25,282 bases of DNA from contig DNJG01000129.1 in the NCBI GenBank assembly GCA_003489165.1, positions 1 through 25,282 of the forward strand, read 5' to 3'. Below, in pieces: positions 5,426-13,639 of the stretch. Below the pieces are notes generated by a model. The model ran no database searches. It had not been told where the DNA came from and saw only the letters and a list, made by a program, of their open reading frames with translations. The position numbers and the translations under genes are program-made. The stretch is from Nitrospinota bacterium (GTDB taxonomy: Bacteria > Nitrospinota > Nitrospinia > UBA9942). Numbering within the stretch: position 1 is the stretch's first letter; each line of letters starts with the position of its first letter.

Positions 5426-6763
5426 ATGCACAATGTAAAAAAAGTAACAGATTTAATTGGGGATGATGGAAAGCAGTATATTAAAGAGCATATTACCGAA
5501 CTCCATCCTGCCGATATTGCAGATATCATAGAGACCCTTGATGAAGAAAAGAAAAAGGAATTATTTAATCTCCTCCATACTGAAATTGCATCCAAAGTAA
5601 TAGTTGAAGTAAATGAGCATTCAAGAGACCAGATCCTTGAAGATATAAATAAAGAGAAGCTTACAGATATTGTAGAGGAGATGAGCTCTGATGATGCAGC
5701 AGACCTTATAGCAGACCTGCCTAAGGAAGAAGCCAAAGATATCCTTGAAAAACTCCACTGGGAGGATTCTACAGAGGTTCAGAAACTTTTAAAATATCCT
5801 GAGGATACTGCAGGCGGTATCATGCAGACAGAACTTCTGTCTGTCCGCGAGGAGATGCTTGTAGAGGATGCAATAATCCAGCTTATGGCATTATCAGAAA
5901 ATATTGGGGATGTCCCTAATGTATTTGTAGTAGACAAGAACAGGAGATTGGTCGGGATTCTGCCTGTGAGGAAATTATTGATTGTAAAACATGAAATGCC
6001 TATCTCTGGCATAATAGACAGGAATGTCATCTCTGTGAATGTGAACGAGGATCAGGAAGAAGTGGCAAATATATTTAAAAAGTATGATTTGATATCTCTG
6101 GCTGTAGTGGATGATGACAGCAGACTAGTCGGCAGGATACAGATAGATGATATTGTGGATGTCCTTGTTGAAGAGGCATCTGAGGATATGCTGCATATGG
6201 CAGGCATATATCAGGATGAAAAGATTATGGACCCTCCATTAAAATCTGTAAGAATGAGACTGCCGTGGCTTGTAATAAATCTGGCAACTGCGACCCTTGC
6301 GGCATCTGTTGTAGGGTTATTTCAGGATACGCTTCAGGCTATGGTGATATTGGCAATGTTCATGCCTATTGTAGCTGGCATGGGAGGCAACGCAGGGACT
6401 CAGGCTCTGACTGTGACTATAAGAGGTATTGCACTTGGCGAGCTCTCTTTTAATAATGCAAAAAGGGCGGTTCTAAATGGGATAACGATAGGGGTGCTTA
6501 ACGGTGTCGTTACAGGGGTAATAATGGCATTGATTGCATATTACTGGAAGGGAAACTATATGCTGGGGATAGTATTAGGTCTTGCCATGATGGTAAATCT
6601 ATTCATTGCAAACTTTTTTGGAATAATCATTCCTCTCGTTTTAAAATGGCTTAAAATAGACCCCGCTGTCGCTTCATCAATATTTCTTACAGCCCTGACA
6701 GATTGTATCGGCTTCTTTTCCTTCTTAGGTCTCGCCACATTATTCATAAAATACCTTGTTTAA
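5426..6763 (+). CDS. mgtE: Magnesium transporter MgtE
   Basis: The layout is complete for the family: an N-terminal superhelical domain (about 20-130, with LHPADIADIIETL), a pair of CBS domains (about 132-255) acting as the cytosolic Mg2+ sensor, the plug helix and a five-helix membrane domain (about 278-445). The pore motif PIVAGMGGNAGTQ (314-326) and the acidic residue in TALTDCIGF (D426) are present. At 445 aa the length is normal. The start follows the repeat array directly with no Shine-Dalgarno; an internal start would remove part of the conserved N-terminal domain, so I keep this ATG. No Mg2+-sensing leader RNA fits in the upstream gap, so control is likely only through the protein's CBS/N gate. 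The stop overlaps that of the convergent MFS gene. Confidence 0.95.
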   Translation: MHNVKKVTDLIGDDGKQYIKEHITELHPADIADIIETLDEEKKKELFNLLHTEIASKVIVEVNEHSRDQILEDINKEKLTDIVEEMSSDDAADLIADLPKEEAKDILEKLHWEDSTEVQKLLKYPEDTAGGIMQTELLSVREEMLVEDAIIQLMALSENIGDVPNVFVVDKNRRLVGILPVRKLLIVKHEMPISGIIDRNVISVNVNEDQEEVANIFKKYDLISLAVVDDDSRLVGRIQIDDIVDVLVEEASEDMLHMAGIYQDEKIMDPPLKSVRMRLPWLVINLATATLAASVVGLFQDTLQAMVILAMFMPIVAGMGGNAGTQALTVTIRGIALGELSFNNAKRAVLNGITIGVLNGVVTGVIMALIAYYWKGNYMLGIVLGLAMMVNLFIANFFGIIIPLVLKWLKIDPAVASSIFLTALTDCIGFFSFLGLATLFIKYLV

Positions 6764-8016
6764 ATCTTATCCATTAAATTTAGTTTGCGGAGGGCGGGGG
6801 CTTTTTTTGCCGTAAATACAGCGATGAATAGTGTCATGCCGCCGCCGAATACTACGGAGGGAATAATGCCCATAAGCCTCGCCGCTAATCCGGATTCAAA
6901 AGAACCAAGTTCGTTTGATGAGCCTATAAAAATGCTGTTGATAGCTGCTACCCGTCCCCTCATCTCGTCGGGTGTAAATAATTGAACAATAGTATTTCTT
7001 ATAACAACGCTCACATTGTCAAACATCCCGCTTAGTATCAGCAGTCCCATAGAAAGATAAAAGTTTTTTGAGAATGCAAAGAGTATAATACATACTCCAA
7101 ATCCAGCTATGCTGATTAATAATTTTCGTCCGGCATTTTTTAACGGCGGGAAATGGGCCTGAGCTAATGACATCATTACAGCGCCTATGAATGGAGAGGC
7201 CCTTAATAGTCCTAACCCCTGCGGGCCTGCAAACAGTATCTCTGCGGCGAAAATCGGAAGGAGCGCCACGACTCCTCCGAAAAGGACTGCGAACATATCG
7301 AGAGCCATAGCTCCCCAGAGAACTTGATTGTTAAACACAAAGAGCAATCCTGTTTTAAGGCTTTCTTTAAGAGTCTCATTATATTGTTTTTCCGCTACGC
7401 GCCTGCTTTTTATCTGTGCATATAGAGCCAATCCTATTAAAATGAAGACTGCTACTGCGGCATAAGCAGTACCGCCTCCGAAATAACCATATCCAATTCC
7501 TCCTATGGCAGGACCGCTTACCGCTGCAATATGCCATGCAAAGCTGTTCCATGTAGCTGAATTTGCATAGAGGTTACGAGGAACAATCTGGGCTGTTAAA
7601 CCCATTATGGCAGGGTAAAGGAAGGCGCGGGATATTCCAGTAAAAAATATAACGCTGTAAATAGGCAACGTGCCGAATAGTGTAATAAGGTCGGAAAGAT
7701 ATGTTGCTAACAAAAACAGCATAAATGCTGCTCCTAAATATGTGAAAACCGAAAACAGTATAATCTTCCTTCTGTCGAACAAATCGGCTATATGCCCTCC
7801 GAACAATGCAATTCCAAAGAAGGGAATAATCTCCGCCAGGCCGATTAATCCGAGAGAAAGAGGGTCTTTCGTAATCTCATATACCTGCCATCCGACAATT
7901 ACGGACTGCATCTGAATCCCAAGCGTTACGAAAAATCTGGCTGAAATAAATAATACAAATTCTCTGATTTTCAAAACGGCATAAGCATCGCCGTTTGTTT
8001 TTTTGATTAAAGACAT
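6760..8016 (-). CDS. Major facilitator superfamily transporter, EntS-like (MFS_3 type)
   Basis: The 418-aa chain has about 12 hydrophobic segments and MFS motif A, GGHIADLFDRRKI (73-85), between helices 2 and 3. The start (REFVLFISARFFVTLG...WQVYEITKDPLSLGLIGLAE, about 18-62) and FTPDEMRGRVAAINS in the second half are typical of the MFS_3/EntS group of exporters, which includes enterobactin and drug efflux proteins. The substrate cannot be inferred, since no siderophore or antibiotic genes are near. No clear Shine-Dalgarno precedes the ATG. In places it is visibly richer in G+C (cgc, gcg, ggc codons) than its neighbours, which could reflect transfer; I have not computed this. It converges on mgtE with the two stop codons overlapping. 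Confidence 0.85.
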   Translation of the reverse strand: MSLIKKTNGDAYAVLKIREFVLFISARFFVTLGIQMQSVIVGWQVYEITKDPLSLGLIGLAEIIPFFGIALFGGHIADLFDRRKIILFSVFTYLGAAFMLFLLATYLSDLITLFGTLPIYSVIFFTGISRAFLYPAIMGLTAQIVPRNLYANSATWNSFAWHIAAVSGPAIGGIGYGYFGGGTAYAAVAVFILIGLALYAQIKSRRVAEKQYNETLKESLKTGLLFVFNNQVLWGAMALDMFAVLFGGVVALLPIFAAEILFAGPQGLGLLRASPFIGAVMMSLAQAHFPPLKNAGRKLLISIAGFGVCIILFAFSKNFYLSMGLLILSGMFDNVSVVIRNTIVQLFTPDEMRGRVAAINSIFIGSSNELGSFESGLAARLMGIIPSVVFGGGMTLFIAVFTAKKAPALRKLNLMDKI

Positions 8017-8093
8017 ATTTTTAATATATCCGATTTGATTTACAACTGGAAGAAATTAGATCTATGCAAGAATAATATTCGGTGTATTCATGA

Positions 8094-8165
8094 TGGGCGG
8101 TACAGGATTTGAACCTGTGACTTCTACCGTGTGAGGATAGCACTCTACCGCTGAGTTAACCGCCC
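8094..8165 (-). tRNA. tRNA-Val (anticodon CAC)
   Basis: The bottom strand folds as a complete cloverleaf: acceptor GGGCGGT/ACCGCCC, D stem ACTC/GAGT, anticodon stem CTATC/GGTAG with loop CTCACAC (anticodon CAC), five-base variable loop and T arm ACAGG-TTCAAAT-CCTGT. The discriminator is A. The 3' CCA is not encoded. It reads valine GUG codons. Confidence 0.95.
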
Positions 8166-8170
8166 ATGTA

Positions 8171-8245
8171 AAAACAGTGATTAGTGACCAGTGGTTAGTG
8201 AGTAATATCAGTTTCTGATCACTCATCACTATTCACTGTCTTTTT
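8171..8245. repeat. Heptamer palindrome between two tRNA genes, terminator-like
   Basis: Four units of the type nAGTGAn (8175-8202), a 13-base centre, and three inverted units of the type TnnTCAC (8216-8236). The outer arms are near-perfect (ACAGTGATTAGTGA against the complement of TCACTATTCACTGT, one mismatch) and are flanked by AAAAA on the left and TTTTT on the right. The stem followed by a T-run on either strand fits a bidirectional intrinsic terminator, and would separate the tRNA-Ala transcript from tRNA-Val. Confidence 0.75.
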
Positions 8246-8320
8246 GGTGGAGCAGAGCGGGATCGAACCGCCGACCTTCTCGTTGCGAACGAGACGCTCT
8301 CCCAACTGAGCTACTGCCCC
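8245..8320 (-). tRNA. tRNA-Ala (anticodon CGC)
   Basis: The cloverleaf on the bottom strand has acceptor GGGGCAG/CTGCTCC, including the G3:U70 wobble pair that is the alanine identity element, D stem GCTC/GAGC, anticodon stem TCTCG/CGAGA with loop TTCGCAA (anticodon CGC), T loop TTCGATC and discriminator A followed by an encoded CCA. It reads GCG codons. It lies just downstream of hypD on the same strand. Confidence 0.95.
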
Positions 8321-8333
8321 CTTCAATTTTTAA

Positions 8334-8361
8334 TTATCAATTATCAATTATCAATTGTCAA
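8334..8361. repeat. Heptamer array overlapping the hypD stop codon
   Basis: Three exact TTATCAA units and one TTGTCAA are contiguous. The last unit contains the TGA stop of hypD (8358-8360, bottom strand). Unlike the larger arrays this one is mostly unidirectional, although TTAATT/AATTG segments give weak dyad symmetry. Confidence 0.85.
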
Positions 8362-9473
8362 TTTGTTTTTCCCCCGTATCTATACCATATCCTGCATGTC
8401 CCATCCATAGAGACCATGCAGGGGCCGAAGGGGTTTTCAGGGTTGCAGACCTTTTTTGCGAAGAGGGGACAATCGGGCGGGTATATTTTCCCTATCATAA
8501 TCAAGTGGCAGGAGCAGTGAGGATGGATATCAAAGAAATCTTTATCCCCCTTTTCTATATCAAATATTTTATTTGCGTCCCACCTTGAGTATTTATCCCT
8601 TAATTTAAGCCCTGACCTTGGAATCCTTCCTATCCCTCTCCAGTATGAAGACACCTCTTCAAAGACATCGCCCATTATTTTTATAGCTTTTGGATTGCCG
8701 TCTTCCTTAACTGCCCTTGTATATTTGTTTGTGAGTGATGTCTTCCCTTCCTTTATCTGTTCTACTATGCTTAACACAGCCGATAATATATCCAGAGGCT
8801 CAAAGCCGGCAGATACTGTAGGCATCAGATATGCTTCTGGGAATATCTCAAATGGCTTCATACCGATAACTGTAGTTACATGACCCGGGAGGAGAAATCC
8901 GTCAATTTGTATATCTCCTATTCCAAGCAGGAGTTCCATTGAAGGGGGTATCAGTCGGTGAGATGATAATATGGATAGATTATCAGGTGGATTATTATAT
9001 ATAAGCGATGCAACACCTGCTGCAGTTGTTTCAAACCCGACAGAGAAAAATACAATCTTTTTGTCAGGATTCTTTTCTGCAATTTTTAAAGCATCAAATG
9101 GACTATAAATAATCCTTACATCTGCCCCTCTTGATTTTGCTGTCTGCAGAGAATCGTTTTCATTGTTTTTGCTGTTGTTTTTTGCAGGAACCCTTATCAT
9201 ATCCCCAAATGTTGCAAGAATGACATTGTCCATTAAAGAAATTTCTATTGCCGTATTTATGTCAGATGCCGGACAGACACATACCGGACAGCCGGGGCCT
9301 GCAACAAGCTCAATATTTTCAGGGAGAAGAGACCTTAAACCAAATCTGCCGATAAAGTTTTCGTGAGTTCCGCACACATGCATTATTTTAATCTTGCGGG
9401 AAGGGGCAGTTTTTGAGATAAGAAGGGTAATCTTTCTTACTAATTCAGAATCCCTGTAATCATCAATTTTCAT
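8358..9473 (-). CDS. hypD: Hydrogenase maturation factor HypD
   Basis: HypD, with HypC, is the scaffold that assembles the Fe(CN)2CO moiety of [NiFe]-hydrogenases in the cytosol. Diagnostic motifs are all present: CGTHE (34-38), GPGCPVCVCP (59-68), SVGFETT (144-150), LPGHVT (195-200) and the C-terminal [4Fe-4S] region with CSCH (320-323), C335, C343, GPCMVS (C352) and GTC (C360). At 371 aa the length is normal; a short Asn-rich insertion lies around residues 98-106. The ATG at 9473 is 2 bases from the upstream DUF502 stop, so the two share a transcript. No hypC, hypE, hypF or hydrogenase gene is in the window, so the other maturation genes must lie elsewhere. Its stop codon lies inside a heptamer array. 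Confidence 0.97.
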   Translation of the reverse strand: MKIDDYRDSELVRKITLLISKTAPSRKIKIMHVCGTHENFIGRFGLRSLLPENIELVAGPGCPVCVCPASDINTAIEISLMDNVILATFGDMIRVPAKNNSKNNENDSLQTAKSRGADVRIIYSPFDALKIAEKNPDKKIVFFSVGFETTAAGVASLIYNNPPDNLSILSSHRLIPPSMELLLGIGDIQIDGFLLPGHVTTVIGMKPFEIFPEAYLMPTVSAGFEPLDILSAVLSIVEQIKEGKTSLTNKYTRAVKEDGNPKAIKIMGDVFEEVSSYWRGIGRIPRSGLKLRDKYSRWDANKIFDIEKGDKDFFDIHPHCSCHLIMIGKIYPPDCPLFAKKVCNPENPFGPCMVSMDGTCRIWYRYGGKTN

Positions 9474-9475
9474 GA

Positions 9476-10150
9476 CTACACTTGTTTAGGGATATTAACA
9501 GCAGAAGAAATCTGGGGGCTGGGGTTTTTATCATTGTCATAGGTTGGGGTTACAATTCCTCCTGACATTATGAGTTTAATACCATCCTCTATACTCATAT
9601 TGAGGGAGATGATGTCTTCCCTTGGAACCATGAGAAAAAAACCTGTTGTAGGATTTGGGACTGTTGGTACAAAAACATTTATAACATCTTCCTTTGTAAC
9701 ATGCTGAACCTCACCCTGTGCCTCACTCGTTATGAATCCTATTGAGTATATTCCGTTTTTTGGAAACTGAAGCAGCACAACACGGCTGAATGCCGCCTTC
9801 TTAGCTGTAGCAATAGTATGGATGACCTGTTTTGCACCTGAATAGATGGATTTTACCATTGGTATGTTATCCAAAAATATTTCAAATCTTTCAAGGAGTT
9901 TCCGTCCAATAACATTTGTACTTGCCAGTCCTACTGCAAAAATTATCAGAAAGGTCAGTATAAATCCAATTCCTGGTATGATGAAATTGAGTCCCATTGT
10001 AGAGAGAAGGTTGTTTACAGTGGGGCCTAAAAGGCTGTCAATCATCCTGAAAAGGACCCTTATGAAGAAAAAAGTAATCATTAAGGGGAGTGTTACAAGC
10101 AGCCCTGTAATAAATATGTTTCTTATTTTATGTTTTAGTGTCTTAACCAT
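9476..10150 (-). CDS. DUF502 family membrane protein
   Basis: The 224-aa protein has two membrane helices (about 12-34 and 56-78), then IPMVKSIYSGAKQV (96-109) and a soluble domain with FVPTVPNPTTGFFLMVPREDI (about 158-178), the signature of the DUF502/COG2928 family. The function of the family is not established. GAGGAAG lies a few bases upstream of the ATG. It is the first visible gene of the pair with hypD, separated by 2 bases; whether that reflects a shared role is unknown. The C-terminal tail is variable and poorly conserved in such proteins. Confidence 0.88.
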   Translation of the reverse strand: MVKTLKHKIRNIFITGLLVTLPLMITFFFIRVLFRMIDSLLGPTVNNLLSTMGLNFIIPGIGFILTFLIIFAVGLASTNVIGRKLLERFEIFLDNIPMVKSIYSGAKQVIHTIATAKKAAFSRVVLLQFPKNGIYSIGFITSEAQGEVQHVTKEDVINVFVPTVPNPTTGFFLMVPREDIISLNMSIEDGIKLIMSGGIVTPTYDNDKNPSPQISSAVNIPKQV

Positions 10151-10308
10151 TTTGCTTCCTCTTTATTTCATTTTCTTGCTGATTTTAATCATGTTTTTTT
10201 AAAATATACCACATTTAATATATTGGTAAAAGGGGAAAAATCGTTAGGTTTTAAATGACAGGGGATATTTTTTATGGTATTTTTATAGTAAGAATTTGGA
10301 TATAGCCT

Positions 10309-11280
10309 ATGGGTGATAATAATATAGACCGCAGAGAATTTTTAAAAAGGGTAACAAATGCTGGAATTGCCATTGGGGCAGTAACAGGCGGGGCATTCCT
10401 TTTACACAACAAAGATGAAGTTATTTCGGCAGGTGAATCTATTGTCAAGGTGAAAGATTTTCGTATAACAGGAGATACGCTGCCGCAGATGACTATAGCA
10501 AAAGGAGATTCTCCTGCAAAGATTGTGAAGGCTGCCGTTGAAGGGATGGGAGGGATGAAGAGGTTTGTTTCAAGGGGTGATGTTGTAGTGATAAAGCCGA
10601 ATATAGGATGGGACAGGTCTCCTGAGCAGGCTGCAAATACAAACCCGGAGGTTGTAGCTGAAACTGTCAGGCTATGCTATGATGCAGGGGCAAAAAAGGT
10701 GATTGTAACTGACATGTCATGCAATGACCCGCGCAGGTGTTTTTTCAGGAGTGGTATTGGAAAAAGTGCAAAGGATGCAGGCGCCGATGTCCAGCTTCCC
10801 AAGGATTATAAATTCCGCAAGATAGCAATAAAGGGTGAAGTATTAAAGGTCTGGCCTGTATATACTGTCATACTTGAGGCGGACAAGGTTATCAATATAC
10901 CAATTGCTAAACATCATAATCATTCTACACTGACCCTTGGAATGAAGAATTGGTATGGACTTTTAGGCGGGAGGAGGAGGGATTTGCATCAGAATATTCA
11001 CATGAGTATTGCAGATTTAGCTGGATTCATCCGCCCGACACTCACAATTATTGATGCCTACAGGATACTTATTAAAAACGGACCTCAGGGCGGGAGTATT
11101 AGAGATGTAAAGATGATGAATACTGTGGCAGTTTCTATAGACCCTGTGGCGGTTGATGCATTTGCAACAACACTCTTTGATAGAAAGCCAGAAGAGATTG
11201 GATATATTGTTGAGGCACATAAAAGGGGTCTTGGAAGCATAAATTACACAGAACTTCAGCCCTTGATAATATCCGCATGA
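10309..11280 (+). CDS. Tat-exported DUF362 family protein
   Basis: The N-terminus has a twin-arginine motif RREFLK (8-13) followed by a hydrophobic, glycine-rich helix (about 17-32), so the folded protein is exported, consistent with a bound cofactor. The remainder is a DUF362 domain: VVIKPNIGW (93-101), a nucleotide- or cofactor-like GAKKVIVTDMS (127-137) and KHHNHSTLTLGMKNWYG (201-217). DUF362 proteins often sit beside ferredoxin-type iron-sulfur proteins, as here with the polyferredoxin 133 bases downstream. Biochemical function is unknown. The start is supported by the Tat motif; the upstream region has no strong ribosome binding site. A nonamer-repeat hairpin follows its stop. Confidence 0.85.
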   Translation: MGDNNIDRREFLKRVTNAGIAIGAVTGGAFLLHNKDEVISAGESIVKVKDFRITGDTLPQMTIAKGDSPAKIVKAAVEGMGGMKRFVSRGDVVVIKPNIGWDRSPEQAANTNPEVVAETVRLCYDAGAKKVIVTDMSCNDPRRCFFRSGIGKSAKDAGADVQLPKDYKFRKIAIKGEVLKVWPVYTVILEADKVINIPIAKHHNHSTLTLGMKNWYGLLGGRRRDLHQNIHMSIADLAGFIRPTLTIIDAYRILIKNGPQGGSIRDVKMMNTVAVSIDPVAVDAFATTLFDRKPEEIGYIVEAHKRGLGSINYTELQPLIISA

Positions 11281-11290
11281 ACAAAAACCT

Positions 11291-11390
11291 GAACACAAAT
11301 GACACGAATGGACGAATTACACAAACAACTAATAAAAGAATTTATTTAGCTTTTATTCGTGACATTCGTATATTAGTGAAATTCGTGTTC
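11291..11390. repeat. Nonamer-phased palindromic array, 100 bp
   Basis: Left half: five 9-nt units related to GAACACGAA / TGACACGAA (11291-11335). Right half: four inverted 9-nt units of the type ATTCGTGAC (11355-11390). The ends GAACAC and GTGTTC are exact complements and the centre closes with AATAAAAG/CTTTTATT. It occupies most of the gap between the DUF362 and polyferredoxin genes. Confidence 0.85.
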
Positions 11391-11413
11391 CAGTATTTTA
11401 TAATTTCCTATAC

Positions 11414-13057
11414 ATGAATAAAAAAAATCTCCTTGTCTATCTCAGGCGAATCTCACAGATATTTTTTATTCTCCTCTTCTTTTACCTCCTTTTTCAGACT
11501 GAATACAGGGGAGAATTTACAAAGGACATTACAAATCCGATAAGAATAGATTTACCTGTAAAATTCTTTTTTGAGATTGATCCTCTGACTGCAATATCAA
11601 CAGTAATCTCCACCCATTCCCTCTATAAAGATTTAATCCTGGCTGTAGTATTAATATCGGCAACAATATTGTTTGGAAGGTTTTTCTGCGGATGGATATG
11701 CCCTATGGGGACACTGCATCAGGTCTTTAGTACAGTCAGTCCTTCCAGAAAGGGCATCAAAAGAATTGAATCCAATAAGGGGCATCCAAATCAGATAGTA
11801 AAATATTACATACTGATACTCTTTTTGGCCGCAGCAGTTTTTACATCCCTTCAGGTTGGGCTTCTTGACCCAATCACATTTCTCTACCGTTCAGTTACTA
11901 CAGCCATTCTGCCGGGATTAAATCTCTCTTTCTCTTTTCTAATTGATAAACTTAATTCATTTGACAATCCCTATGTTCAGAAAATAGTGGATGGTATATA
12001 TTCATTTACGCATGATTATATTTTGAGTTTCATACAGATAAATTTTCATTTTGCATGGATTATCGGGATACTGTTTTTAATAGCACTTCTTTTAAATAGA
12101 AAAGAGACAAGGTTCTGGTGCAGATATATATGCCCGACAGGTGCATTGCTGGGACTATTTTCAAAATTCAGTCTCTTTGGAATGGAGAAGGCACATGATA
12201 AATGCACTGACTGTAATAAATGTCTTTTAGACTGTCAGGGTGCAGATTCACCACAGGGCAGGGTGGATTGGAAATCCCATGAATGTATTATGTGCTTCAA
12301 CTGTGAAAGGGTATGTCCTGAGGATGTAATAAAATTTAAGTTTTTTCCAAGCAGAACATCTACATCAATGGAACCAAATTTTAAAAGAAGGTGGGTTACC
12401 TTAAGCGGTTTTGCAGGATTATTCATTCCGTTTTTTTCAAGGGGCTCTGCTGAATTTAAAATCAATTTCAATCCAAAACTCATAAGGCCGCCGGGTGCAT
12501 TGGAGGAGGCAGAATTTCTTGCAAGATGTATCAGGTGTGCGGAATGTATGAAGGTCTGCCCTACAAATGCACTCCATCCAACCCTTTTGGAGGCAGGTAT
12601 TGAAGGGATATGGAGCCCTATACTAATTCCGAGGATAGGATACTGTGAGCATACATGTATCCTCTGCTCAACAGTCTGTCCTACAGGTGCAATCCGCTCA
12701 ATTACAGAAGAAGAAAAGGTTGGTTCTGAAAAGGTAAAACCTATAAAAATAGGGACTGCCTTCTATGACAGGGGGAGATGCCTCCCGTGGGCGATGGCAA
12801 TACCATGCATAGTTTGTGAGGAGCATTGTCCTACAACGCCTAAGGCTATATGGCTTGAAGAAACAGATGTCCCCGCCCCAAATGGGAAAATTGTAAGGGT
12901 CAAGCGTCCTTATATAAATCCGGAGGTTTGTATCGGCTGTGGTATATGCGAGAAGGTCTGTCCTGTTCAGGATAAACCTGCTGTCTATGTGACAAGCATA
13001 GGCGAGAGCCGTTCAATGGAAAATCAGGTTCTTCTGGATAGCAGTAGATACAAATAA
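11414..13057 (+). CDS. NapH/NapG-like fused membrane polyferredoxin
   Basis: The 547-aa protein begins as a NapH-like quinol-side membrane protein: about four to five helices (13-28, 73-90, 130-148, 213-228) with the paired signatures FFCGWICPMG (91-100) and RYICPTGALLG (237-247). Ferredoxin clusters follow at C264-C274 and C291-C301. Then comes RRWVTLSGFAGLFIPFF (325-341), a Tat-like twin-arginine plus hydrophobic segment, and a NapG/MauM-like part with Cys groups at 372-382, 411-422, 456-472 and 506-516. About six 4Fe-4S clusters are predicted. Likely role: electron transfer from the quinone pool or cytoplasm to a periplasmic acceptor. The partner is unknown; DUF362 and cytochromes are neighbours. 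No Shine-Dalgarno precedes the ATG. Confidence 0.85.
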   Translation: MNKKNLLVYLRRISQIFFILLFFYLLFQTEYRGEFTKDITNPIRIDLPVKFFFEIDPLTAISTVISTHSLYKDLILAVVLISATILFGRFFCGWICPMGTLHQVFSTVSPSRKGIKRIESNKGHPNQIVKYYILILFLAAAVFTSLQVGLLDPITFLYRSVTTAILPGLNLSFSFLIDKLNSFDNPYVQKIVDGIYSFTHDYILSFIQINFHFAWIIGILFLIALLLNRKETRFWCRYICPTGALLGLFSKFSLFGMEKAHDKCTDCNKCLLDCQGADSPQGRVDWKSHECIMCFNCERVCPEDVIKFKFFPSRTSTSMEPNFKRRWVTLSGFAGLFIPFFSRGSAEFKINFNPKLIRPPGALEEAEFLARCIRCAECMKVCPTNALHPTLLEAGIEGIWSPILIPRIGYCEHTCILCSTVCPTGAIRSITEEEKVGSEKVKPIKIGTAFYDRGRCLPWAMAIPCIVCEEHCPTTPKAIWLEETDVPAPNGKIVRVKRPYINPEVCIGCGICEKVCPVQDKPAVYVTSIGESRSMENQVLLDSSRYK

Positions 13058-13065
13058 TAATGTGT

Positions 13066-13093
13066 TTGACAATTATATTCTTTAGGATATAGA
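13066..13093 (+). promoter_or_regulatory. Promoter for the bacterioferritin gene
   Basis: TTGACA (13066-13071) and TATAGA (13088-13093) are spaced by 16 bases, about 40 bases upstream of the ribosome binding site. The -35 is perfect, the -10 matches at four of six positions. Confidence 0.45.
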
Positions 13094-13140
13094 CTTTAGG
13101 GGAAAAATCACAACGGAAATAATGAAGAGGAGGGCATATT

Positions 13141-13578
13141 ATGAAAGGTAATGAGAAGGTAGTTAAATCGCTTAATGCAGCATTATCAATGGAGCTTGGT
13201 GCAGTATTGCAGTATCTTCATCATCACTGGACAGGGGAAGGGATTGAGAGCCAGACAATACTTCCGATTTTTAAACAGATAGCACTGGATGAGATGAGAC
13301 ATGCAGGCCTGATAGCTGAGAGGATAAACTTTCTTGAAGGAGACCCTACACTCTCTCCATCTAAAATAAGAAAATATGGCGACTTAATACAAATGATGAA
13401 GGATGACCTTTCAGGGGAATATGATGCAATAAATTATTATAAGAAAGTAATAAAACTCTGTGGTGAGGTTGGCGATTCTACGACAAGGCTGATGATGGAG
13501 CAGATACTCTCAGATGAGGAGCATCACGCAGATATATGGGAGACGACACTTGCCAAAAACAAAGGAACAAAACCCTGA
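13141..13578 (+). CDS. Bacterioferritin-like di-iron protein
   Basis: The four-helix ferritin-like fold carries the di-iron ligands in order: E18 (MELGAVLQY), E51 and H54 (DEMRHA), E93 (GEYDA) and E126-x-x-H129 (DEEHH). M52, at the position that binds the inter-subunit heme in bacterioferritin, is present. At 145 aa it is slightly shorter than the usual 155-160 aa, mainly at the C-terminus. Role: iron storage and detoxification of H2O2/O2, in the cytosol. AGGAGGG (13128-13134) gives an ideal ribosome binding site 6 bases before the ATG. It has its own candidate promoter, and its place among cytochrome and Fe-S genes suits iron supply or oxygen protection. Confidence 0.85.
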   Translation: MKGNEKVVKSLNAALSMELGAVLQYLHHHWTGEGIESQTILPIFKQIALDEMRHAGLIAERINFLEGDPTLSPSKIRKYGDLIQMMKDDLSGEYDAINYYKKVIKLCGEVGDSTTRLMMEQILSDEEHHADIWETTLAKNKGTKP

Positions 13579-13639
13579 TTTACCGCAAAGACGCAGATCT
13601 TTAATCATCCTTTAATAAATAAAAGTTTAAAATCTAATT

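Noticed and set aside
5293..5736. Bottom-strand reading frames across the pycB-mgtE junction
   Set aside because: They oppose two well-supported genes, and their odd Ser/Gln/Trp-rich peptides come from the heptamer array read backwards.
13582..13599. Fragment of a 9-nt array (ACCGCAAAG-type) before the cytochrome b gene
   Set aside because: Only two imperfect units are visible; too little to call a repeat.
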